Part shown: piece by piece, positions 17,153-24,427 of the stretch
Layout of the letters: every line of letters starts with the position of its first letter
Position numbering within the stretch: position 1 is the first letter of the stretch
DNA from: Cronobacter sakazakii
GTDB taxonomy: Bacteria > Pseudomonadota > Gammaproteobacteria > Enterobacterales > Enterobacteriaceae
Reading direction: 5' to 3'
Assembly: GCF_000982825.1 (NCBI RefSeq)
Contig: NZ_CP011047.1
Coordinates: forward strand, 1,922,001-1,986,000
Length of the DNA stretch: 64,000 bases
The notes under the pieces: model-generated
Told to the model about the DNA's origin: nothing
The model's input: the letters and a program-made list of their open reading frames with translations, nothing else
Databases searched by the model: none
Translations under genes and position numbers: made by a program

Positions 17153-19174
17153 ATGGGGATCCTGTCAACATTAATCACGGGTCCAGGACGGACATTTTCG
17201 GCGCAAAGCCCCCGTAGCGGTGTGTATCGCTGTAATAAATTACCTACATCGTTACGTGACGCGGGCGTGCCGGATAAGCCGGGCATCTTAATGGTATTTG
17301 TACCGCCCAACGCGGATTTTCATGCTGTCAGTCAGGTCTGGCAGCGCTTCGCCACGCCGGAACGCACCGTACTGGTGCTTTCCTCCACCGGCACGCTGTG
17401 CCAGCAGGATAAAGCGACGGTCTATTGCTCTCTGGAGAGCGACGAGGGAAGCTGGCTGCTGCTCCCCAAAGGGCTGATCGGCCGCCACGAAGTGCATTCT
17501 GTCGATCTTCATACCCGCATTCCGGGCGCGGTACAGCGCGTGCAGGCAATTTCACGCGATCTCAGCGCACTCGACGTGAAGATGTCGTTAAGCGCTGACC
17601 GCACCTTTGCAATGATTTATTGCGATGGGCTTGCCGCCTCGGAAGGGTTCCTGATGCAGGCCTGGTATAAATCCGGGCGTTTCCCGTGCCTCGCGGTTGG
17701 CGGGGCGGCGGGCGGCAAGCTCGATTTCAGCGGCACCTGGATGAGCGTCAATGGCCGGATGATGGATGGCCGCGCGATTGTCATCCTGTGTGAAATGGCA
17801 CCGGGTAAATCTTTCGCGCCGTTTAAAAGCCAGAACTTCCAGCCGACCGACAAAAGCTGGCTGGTGGCGCAGGCCGATCCGGTCGCGCGTACCGTCACGT
17901 CGCTGTTCGACGCCAAGGATCATCAACAGCCCATTACGTCGTATCTGGCAAGCCAGCTCAACTGCAAACCGGATCAGCTGGCGCAGGCGCTGGAGGGGTA
18001 TACCTTCGCGGTAAAAGTGGGCGATGACTTCTTTATTCGTTCCGTGGCGCAGATTGAATCCTCACAGATTCGCTTCTTCTGCGATCTGGAGTTTGGCGAC
18101 AGGCTGTATCTGATGAAAGCGACCGATTTTGTCGCGCACACGGAGCACGACTGGCAGGCGTTCACGCGCCGTTACGGTAAACCGTCCGGGATGCTGCTTA
18201 ACGACTGCGTACTGCGCCGGATGAACAACCTGGCAACGCTGCCGCGCGCCGATTTCTTTCGCAAGATCCCGGCGGCGGGCTTTTCAAGCTTTGGTGAAAT
18301 TCTTGGGGTGCCTATCAACCAGACGCTCTCCGCGCTGGTGTTTTTCGATAAGCCCAATCAGGCGATGAGCCAATTCCCGGTGGAATACGCGGCTTACGCG
18401 GCACACTACGCGCAACGCACGCTGCGCCGCTGGGAGGCGATGCACCGTATGCAGTCGCAGGTGATTGAGCAGGTCATCAGCTATCAGCAGGAGCTGTCGC
18501 CGCTGCTCTCCACGCTGCCGCTGCTGGAGCACGCAACGTCGCAGCAGACCGAAACGCTGGATATTGCGCAGGGGAATATCCGCTCCATGAGCAATGCCGC
18601 GCGCGACACCCGTGACGCGCAGGACAGGCTGGAGCAGGGCTTAAGCGATCTGGAGACCATTTCGGCGGGGATCACCAAAATCACCAGCGGGATCCGCTCT
18701 ATCGCCGATCAGACCAACCTGCTGGCGCTCAACGCCGCGGTGGAAGCCGCGAGAGCCGGGGAATCCGGACGCGGTTTCGCGGTGGTGGCAGGCGAAGTGC
18801 GCCGCCTGGCGCATCTGTCACGCGAGCAGGCGGAGGCGACGGCGCACAGCATCAACGAGTCTGTTGAAACTATCGCGCGTATTCGTCAGGTCACCACGGA
18901 AACGGTCAGCGCGACCCAGACTATGGCGGACCGCAGTATCGAAGCCGCGGATCGTATCGCTTCGATGAGCGAGCAGACCAGCGAAGAGCGCGAAAACGTC
19001 GCCCAGAGCCTGGGCCGCCTGAAAGTCGTCGCGAAAGGGATGGACGCGATGCAGGAGGCGGTCGCGCAACTGCGTACGTTGCAGGAGCTGGCGGGTAATG
19101 ACTCCAACTTATTGATAGTGTTTTATGTTCAGATAATGCCCGATGACTTTGTCATGCAGCTCCACCGATTTTGA
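17153..19174 (+). pseudogene. FIST-domain methyl-accepting chemotaxis protein, 3' end replaced by IS1
   Basis: The soluble chemoreceptor has no membrane span. FIST_N lies at about residues 40-230 and FIST_C at about 235-380. A helical linker leads to an MCP signalling domain whose hairpin tip (IADQTNLLALNAAVEAARAGE, near 520-540) is intact. FIST domains bind small ligands such as amino acids, and MCP tips control CheA. IS1 starts exactly at codon 648, so the last 26 residues (GNDSN...HRF) are encoded by the transposon and the native C-terminal end is lost. The signalling tip survives, so partial activity is possible. The ATG follows an AAGAGG ribosome-binding site. Confidence 0.85.
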
Positions 19175-19861
19175 GAACGACAGCGACTTCCGTCCCAGCC
19201 GTGCCAGGTGCTGCCTCAGATTCAGGTTATGCCGCTCAATTCGCTGCGTATATCGCTTGCTGATTACGTGCAGCTTTCCCTTCAGGCGGGATTCATACAG
19301 CGGCCAGCCATCCGTCATCCATATCACCACGTCAAAGGGTGACAGCAGGCTCATAAGACGCCCCAGCGTCGCCATAGTGCGTTCACCGAATACGTGCGCA
19401 ACAACCGTCTTCCGGAGCCTGTCATACGCGTAAAACAGCCAGCGCTGGCGCGATTTAGCCCCGACGTATCCCCACTGTTCGTCCATTTCCGCGCAGACGA
19501 TGACGTCACTGCCCGGCTGTATGCGCGAGGTTACCGACTGCGGCCTGAGTTTTTTAAATGGCGGAAAATCGTGTTGAGGCCAACGCCCATAATGCGGGCG
19601 GTTGCCCGGCATCCAACGCCATTCATGGCCATATCAATGATTTTCTGGTGCGTACCGGGTTGAGAAGCGGTGTAAGTGAACTGCAGTTGCCATGTTTTAC
19701 GGCAGTGAGAGCAGAGATAGCGCTGATGTCCGGCGGTGCTTTTGCCGTTACGCACCACCCCGTCAGTAGCTGAACAGGAGGGACAGCTGATAGAAACAGA
19801 AGCCACTGGAGCACCTCAAAAACACCATCATACACTAAATCAGTAAGTTGGCAGCATCACC
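19094..19861 (-). mobile_element. IS1 copy A (768 bp, complete)
   Basis: The termini are ggtgatgctgccaacttact at the insA end (19861 side) and ggtaatgactccaacttatt at the insB end (19094 side). Flanking 9-mers are gagctggcg (left) and gggaatctg (right): no target duplication. It cuts the FIST chemoreceptor gene. The encoded proteins are identical to those of copies B and C. Confidence 0.97.
19109..19806 (-). CDS. insAB: IS1 transposase InsAB' (insA plus frameshifted insB), copy A
   Basis: InsA (91 aa, 19531-19806) has a zinc-finger CPSC...CSHC and a helix-turn-helix, and acts alone as a repressor/inhibitor. InsB (19109-19612) overlaps it and carries the DDE-type catalytic part. The family makes active transposase by a -1 frameshift on an A-run, visible here as the aaaaaac in the overlap. 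Both frames are full length, so this copy should be active. Confidence 0.95.
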
Positions 19862-20178
19862 GGGAATCTGAAAAAAGTAAAGACTGTGTGATTTGTGAGC
19901 TTGATTGAATGCACTGTGAGCTCACGCCGCTGGCGATATTGCTTAAACACCACCGGCAAATAGATCGATAGTCCCCACGGAGGAACGAGGGCATATGCCA
20001 GCTTACGTTGTTCAGGAACTTCTGCTTAGTGCCAGAAGCAGACATTTCTAGCTTTAAAACTGGGAGCAAGTCAGGGCAGCTCTTTGCAGTATCGTTTGAC
20101 CGAGCACTCATTCAGGAGCCCCCAAAAAAGATACGATATTTTTTTCGACTTGTACATCAAAGAGCAAAGGAAGCAAAG
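19862..20178. other. Island remnant upstream of the ATPase fragment
   Basis: The base composition is lower in GC than the chromosome. A short frame starting at 19994 (MPAYVVQELLLSARSRHF, then stop) follows a GGAGG but is only 18 codons. The ATPase frame is also open here from a TTG at 20008, yet that stretch looks non-coding. It probably holds the ATPase promoter and the debris of a deleted neighbour. Confidence 0.5.
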
Positions 20179-20927
20179 ATGTCTGAATTAGCACAAGAAT
20201 CAATCGGAACCAATGACTTCGAAAAGTGGCTGAATGAACGTAGTAACTGGCTTCAAACGGCAGCAAAACAGCTTATCGAGAATAAACGTTTACCAAATGA
20301 GGTCGAACTCACTGAGCTGGTTCGACTCTGCAAACTGGAAGCAGCTAAACAAAATGACCCTGGGTTCTTGAAGGTTGCACCTGGCTCATTCTCAGCAGGG
20401 TTGCTACAGCGAATTGTACGTATTGAAGAAGTAAGCCAAGTATTTGGTGTAAATGCCATCAAACCAGGGGCGTCCTTACCATTCGGAGCTGGTAGTTTAG
20501 CTGTTATATATGGGCAGAATGGCTCAGGGAAAAGTAGTTTTTCTCGTCTGCTCAAACAACTCTGTGGCTCACGTTCAAGGGACGAAATCCGCCCGAATGT
20601 TTTCAGCAGCGAAGAGCATACATGCAGTGCTCAATGTCGAATCACCATTGATGGTAAACCCGTAGAAATCAATTGGCAGGCGGGGGCTGCCCCACATCCG
20701 ATGCTCAAGTATGCCCAAGTATTTGACTCGAAAACTGCGACTCAATATATGGGACGCACTGAATCAAGCTACGAACCGAGCAGCATGCGTTTTATATCTT
20801 TGCTCATTCAGATCTCAGGAATGGTTTCTGAACAATTAAGTCGAGAGAAGGAAAAGCTTGTCCGTGCTCTTCCACTTTTCCCAAGTGATCTTACAGAGAC
20901 CGCCGAAAATACTTGGTTCTACTCTCT
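20179..20927 (+). pseudogene. N-terminal fragment of an AAA/SMC-like P-loop ATPase, cut by IS1
   Basis: About 250 residues remain, from MSELAQES (AAAGGAAG ribosome-binding site just upstream) to the IS1 junction. A helical N-terminal part (FEKWLNERSNWLQTAAKQL) precedes a Walker A, YGQNGSGKSSFSRLLKQL (near 115-130). KYAQVFDSKTATQYM and the start of a coiled segment follow, like AAA_13-type proteins that include the PrrC/RloC anticodon nucleases. Walker B and any effector domain are missing, so the product should be inactive. Codon use and GC differ from the host, and it lies in an ssrA island, which suggests cargo, perhaps phage defence. The exact family is unproven. Confidence 0.7.
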
Positions 20928-21695
20928 GGTGATGCTGCCAACTTACTGATTTAGTGTATGATGGTGTTTTTGAGGTGCTCCAGTGGCTTCTGTTTCTATC
21001 AGCTGTCCCTCCTGTTCAGCTACTGACGGGGTGGTGCGTAACGGCAAAAGCACCGCCGGACATCAGCGCTATCTCTGCTCTCACTGCCGTAAAACATGGC
21101 AACTGCAGTTCACTTACACCGCTTCTCAACCCGGTACGCACCAGAAAATCATTGATATGGCCATGAATGGCGTTGGATGCCGGGCAACCGCCCGCATTAT
21201 GGGCGTTGGCCTCAACACGATTTTCCGCCATTTAAAAAACTCAGGCCGCAGTCGGTAACCTCGCGCATACAGCCGGGCAGTGACGTCATCGTCTGCGCGG
21301 AAATGGACGAACAGTGGGGATACGTCGGGGCTAAATCGCGCCAGCGCTGGCTGTTTTACGCGTATGACAGGCTCCGGAAGACGGTTGTTGCGCACGTATT
21401 CGGTGAACGCACTATGGCGACGCTGGGGCGTCTTATGAGCCTGCTGTCACCCTTTGACGTGGTGATATGGATGACGGATGGCTGGCCGCTGTATGAATCC
21501 CGCCTGAAGGGAAAGCTGCACGTAATCAGCAAGCGATATACGCAGCGAATTGAGCGGCATAACCTGAATCTGAGGCAGCACCTGGCACGGCTGGGACGGA
21601 AGTCGCTGTCGTTCTCAAAATCGGTGGAGCTGCATGACAAAGTCATCGGGCATTATCTGAACATAAAACACTATCAATAAGTTGGAGTCATTACC
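20928..21695 (+). mobile_element. IS1 copy B (768 bp, complete)
   Basis: It is in the opposite orientation to copies A and C. Both terminal repeats are complete. Flanking 9-mers are ctactctct (left) and cgaagaact (right): no target duplication. It cuts the ATPase gene on its left and joins sequence 103 bp upstream of ssrA on its right. Confidence 0.97.
20983..21680 (+). CDS. insAB: IS1 transposase InsAB' (insA plus frameshifted insB), copy B
   Basis: InsA spans 20983-21258 and InsB 21177-21680, identical in translation to the other two copies, with the same A-run frameshift window in the overlap. Both frames are full length. Confidence 0.95.
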
Positions 21696-21785
21696 CGAAG
21701 AACTCAGCGATAAGGCCAAAAATGCAGCAGTCAGCAGGCGAAACGATATGGACTGGTCACGCACGGGTAAACTCTGTTATACTTA
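21696..21785 (+). other. 29-codon open frame between IS1 copy B and ssrA
   Basis: From 21697 a frame without a start codon encodes EELSDKAKNAAVSRRNDMDW... and stops at 21784, inside the ssrA promoter region. It looks like the 3' end of a gene whose body was lost at the IS1 junction, but it is too short to assign. Confidence 0.35.
21756..21784 (+). promoter_or_regulatory. Candidate ssrA promoter
   Basis: A -10 element TATACT (21778-21783) lies about 16 bp ahead of the mature tmRNA 5' end. The -35 region (tggtca/ggtcac near 21754-21760) is weak. IS1 copy B ends only 60 bp upstream, so the native promoter seems just spared. Confidence 0.55.
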
Positions 21786-21798
21786 GCGTTACACTTTT

Positions 21799-22162
21799 GG
21801 GGCTGATTCTGGATTCGACGGGATTCGCGAAACCCAAGGTGCATGCCGAGGGGCGGTTGGCCTCGTAAAAAGCCGCAAAAAAATAGTCGCAAACGACGAA
21901 AACTACGCTTTAGCAGCTTAATAACCTGCTTAGAGCCCTCTCTCCCTAGCCTCCGCTCTTAGGACGGGGATCAAGAGAGGTCAAACCCAAAAGAGATCGC
22001 GTGGATACCCTGCCTGGGGTTGAAGCGTTAAAACTAATCAGGCTAGTCTGGTAGTGGCGTGTCCGTCCGCAGCTGCCAGGCGAATGTAAAGACTGGACTA
22101 AGCATGTAGTACCGAGGATGTAGGAATTTCGGACGCGGGTTCAACTCCCGCCAGCTCCACCA
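21799..22162 (+). ncRNA. ssrA: Transfer-messenger RNA (tmRNA)
   Basis: The 364-nt molecule (E. coli 363) starts GGGGCTGATTCTGGATTCGA and ends in the tRNA-Ala-like acceptor with an encoded CCA (CCAGCTCCACCA). The tag reading frame at 21889-21921 encodes ANDENYALAA and a double stop. With SmpB it rescues stalled ribosomes and tags the incomplete protein for proteolysis. The gene is on the plus strand whereas smpB (31971-32453) is on the minus strand. In E. coli they are adjacent and co-directional. The 3' end served as the integration site of the island carrying the downstream integrase. Confidence 0.98.
22140..22162 (+). other. Presumed attL: island attachment site in the ssrA 3' end
   Basis: A CP4-57-type integrase gene begins 165 bp downstream in the same orientation, the standard arrangement for islands inserted in the tmRNA 3' end. 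No second copy of the ssrA 3' sequence is present in the window, so the other attachment site appears to have been deleted with the rest of the island. Confidence 0.6.
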
Positions 22163-22196
22163 AATATTGATGTACCGAAGTTCAGTAAAGTCTACT

Positions 22197-22232
22197 AAGC
22201 CCGCACAGCACAAGCTCTGCGGGCTTTTTTAC
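22197..22232 (+). terminator. Intrinsic terminator after ssrA
   Basis: The stem aagcccgca/tgcgggctt is closed by a 12-base loop and followed by T residues, 34 bp beyond the tmRNA CCA end. It lies on the island side of the attachment site. Confidence 0.8.
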
Positions 22233-22287
22233 GTCCATTGTCGTCTAGTGAGAATTGCTGAGAACCACGAGTTATGGCACCCTAAAT

Positions 22288-22324
22288 GGGACCCAAGACA
22301 AAGGGTCCAAAAATCGAGGGTCCC
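22288..22324 (+). repeat. Three GGGWCC motifs at exact 15-bp spacing before the integrase start
   Basis: gggaccc (22288), gggtcca (22303) and gggtccc (22318) recur at a 15-bp period right up to the integrase ATG. They may be binding sites for the integrase or an excisionase, or simply code for a repeated GPKxx extension if the upstream ATG (22286) is used. Confidence 0.5.
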
Positions 22325-22327
22325 AAA

Positions 22328-23557
22328 ATGGCAAAGATCGCGAAGAAACTCACCGACACTGAAATCAAAAACACCAAGCCAGCAGACAAAGAAATCAACT
22401 TGTTTGACGGGGATGGCTTGATTCTACGAATCTCTCCCCTCTCAACAGGTGGGAAAAAGAATTGGTATTTCAGGTATTCAGTGCCAGTGAGCAAGAAAAG
22501 AACCAAGATGAGCCTTGGGACCTACCCTCACCTTACCCTGGCAAGAGCAAGAGCCTTACGTGATGAATACCTCTCCTTGCTTGCGAATGGCACGGACCCT
22601 CAAGTCCATAACAACGATAAAGCTAATGCATTAAAGAATGCCACAGAACACACATTACAAGCCGTGGCGAGAAAATGGTTGGATGAGAAGGTAAAGACCT
22701 CTGGCATCTCACAAGACCATGCAGAAGACATCTGGCGGAGCCTTGAACGAAATATTTTCCCCGGTCTGGGTAATGTGCCAATCAATGAGATCCGTCCCAA
22801 GCTCTTAAAACAGCATCTTGATCCAATTGAACAACGGGGAGTACTGGAAACTTTGCGGCGGCTAATTTCCAGGTTGAATGAAATCTTCCGTTGGGCGGCT
22901 ACAGAAGAGCTGATTGAATTTAACCCCGCAGATAATCTAGGCCAACGTTTCAGTAAGCCTAAAAAACAGAATATGCCTGCCTTACCCCCCTCTGAACTCC
23001 CTCGTTTTCTGGCAGCACTGAACAATGCTTCTGTCCGTTTAGAAACAAGACTACTGATTGAATGGCAACTTCTCACATGGGTTCGCCCTGGTGAAGCTGT
23101 CCGCGCAAGATGGTCTGATATAGATATGGATAACAGCATGTGGAACATCCCAGCTGAATTTATGAAGATGAAAAAACCTCATAAGGTCCCATTAAGCAAA
23201 GAATCTCTTCGGATACTCAAGTCTATGGAATCAATCAGTGGGCACCGCGAGTGGGTATTTCCCAGCATAAAGGCTCCCTTAAATCATATGCATGAACAAA
23301 CAGCCAATGCAGCAATTATCCGTATGGGCTTGGGAGGTGAACTTGTTGCCCACGGGATGCGATCTATTGCAAGAACGGCAGCGGAAGAGTCAGGTAAGTT
23401 CAGGACAGATGCCCTTGAAGCGGCCCTTGCCCACTCAAAAAAAGACGAAATTATCGCTGCATATAATCGTGCGGAATATATTACCGAACGAGTAGCTCTC
23501 ATGCAGTGGTGGGGAGATTATGTCCTGGCGCAACAGCTTAAAATTTTTGCTGCTTAA
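22328..23557 (+). CDS. P4/CP4-57-type tyrosine integrase of the ssrA island
   Basis: The 409-residue protein starts at MAKIAKKLTDTEIK, matching the E. coli CP4-57 integrase start (MARKTKPLTDTEIK). An upstream ATG at 22286 would add 14 residues. It has an arm-binding N-terminal domain (LFDGDGLILRI, KMSLGTYPHLTLARARALRD) and a core-binding domain (AEDIWRSLERNIFPGLGNVPI). The catalytic domain shows the Arg in RPGEAVRARW, HGMR for HxxR, the second His in LAHSKKDE, and the nucleophile Tyr in AAYNRAEY. It is intact, but with only one attachment end visible the island is probably not excisable. Confidence 0.93.
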   Translation: MAKIAKKLTDTEIKNTKPADKEINLFDGDGLILRISPLSTGGKKNWYFRYSVPVSKKRTKMSLGTYPHLTLARARALRDEYLSLLANGTDPQVHNNDKANALKNATEHTLQAVARKWLDEKVKTSGISQDHAEDIWRSLERNIFPGLGNVPINEIRPKLLKQHLDPIEQRGVLETLRRLISRLNEIFRWAATEELIEFNPADNLGQRFSKPKKQNMPALPPSELPRFLAALNNASVRLETRLLIEWQLLTWVRPGEAVRARWSDIDMDNSMWNIPAEFMKMKKPHKVPLSKESLRILKSMESISGHREWVFPSIKAPLNHMHEQTANAAIIRMGLGGELVAHGMRSIARTAAEESGKFRTDALEAALAHSKKDEIIAAYNRAEYITERVALMQWWGDYVLAQQLKIFAA

Positions 23558-23564
23558 AGGGACG

Positions 23565-23588
23565 AAAGGCTACTAATCAGTAGCCTTT
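23565..23588 (+). terminator. Hairpin after the integrase gene
   Basis: A perfect 9-bp inverted repeat (aaaggctac/gtagccttt) with a 6-base loop lies 7 bp after the stop. It has only a short T-run and may be bidirectional. Confidence 0.6.
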
Positions 23589-23659
23589 CCAGTATCCCCA
23601 TACATGGGGCAAATAACAAACTGTACATAGTACAGGATACATATCAGCAAAAACACTTG

Positions 23660-24427
23660 GGTAATGACTCCAACTTATTGATAGTGTTTTATGTTCAGAT
23701 AATGCCCGATGACTTTGTCATGCAGCTCCACCGATTTTGAGAACGACAGCGACTTCCGTCCCAGCCGTGCCAGGTGCTGCCTCAGATTCAGGTTATGCCG
23801 CTCAATTCGCTGCGTATATCGCTTGCTGATTACGTGCAGCTTTCCCTTCAGGCGGGATTCATACAGCGGCCAGCCATCCGTCATCCATATCACCACGTCA
23901 AAGGGTGACAGCAGGCTCATAAGACGCCCCAGCGTCGCCATAGTGCGTTCACCGAATACGTGCGCAACAACCGTCTTCCGGAGCCTGTCATACGCGTAAA
24001 ACAGCCAGCGCTGGCGCGATTTAGCCCCGACGTATCCCCACTGTTCGTCCATTTCCGCGCAGACGATGACGTCACTGCCCGGCTGTATGCGCGAGGTTAC
24101 CGACTGCGGCCTGAGTTTTTTAAATGGCGGAAAATCGTGTTGAGGCCAACGCCCATAATGCGGGCGGTTGCCCGGCATCCAACGCCATTCATGGCCATAT
24201 CAATGATTTTCTGGTGCGTACCGGGTTGAGAAGCGGTGTAAGTGAACTGCAGTTGCCATGTTTTACGGCAGTGAGAGCAGAGATAGCGCTGATGTCCGGC
24301 GGTGCTTTTGCCGTTACGCACCACCCCGTCAGTAGCTGAACAGGAGGGACAGCTGATAGAAACAGAAGCCACTGGAGCACCTCAAAAACACCATCATACA
24401 CTAAATCAGTAAGTTGGCAGCATCACC
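23660..24427 (-). mobile_element. IS1 copy C (768 bp, complete)
   Basis: The flanks are aaacacttg (left) and aggaatagc (right): no target duplication. It joins island sequence downstream of the integrase directly to the interior of the BapA-like adhesin gene, so its insertion or a linked deletion removed the adhesin 5' end. Confidence 0.97.
23675..24372 (-). CDS. insAB: IS1 transposase InsAB' (insA plus frameshifted insB), copy C
   Basis: InsA spans 24097-24372 and InsB 23675-24178, the same proteins as in copies A and B, both full length. Confidence 0.95.
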
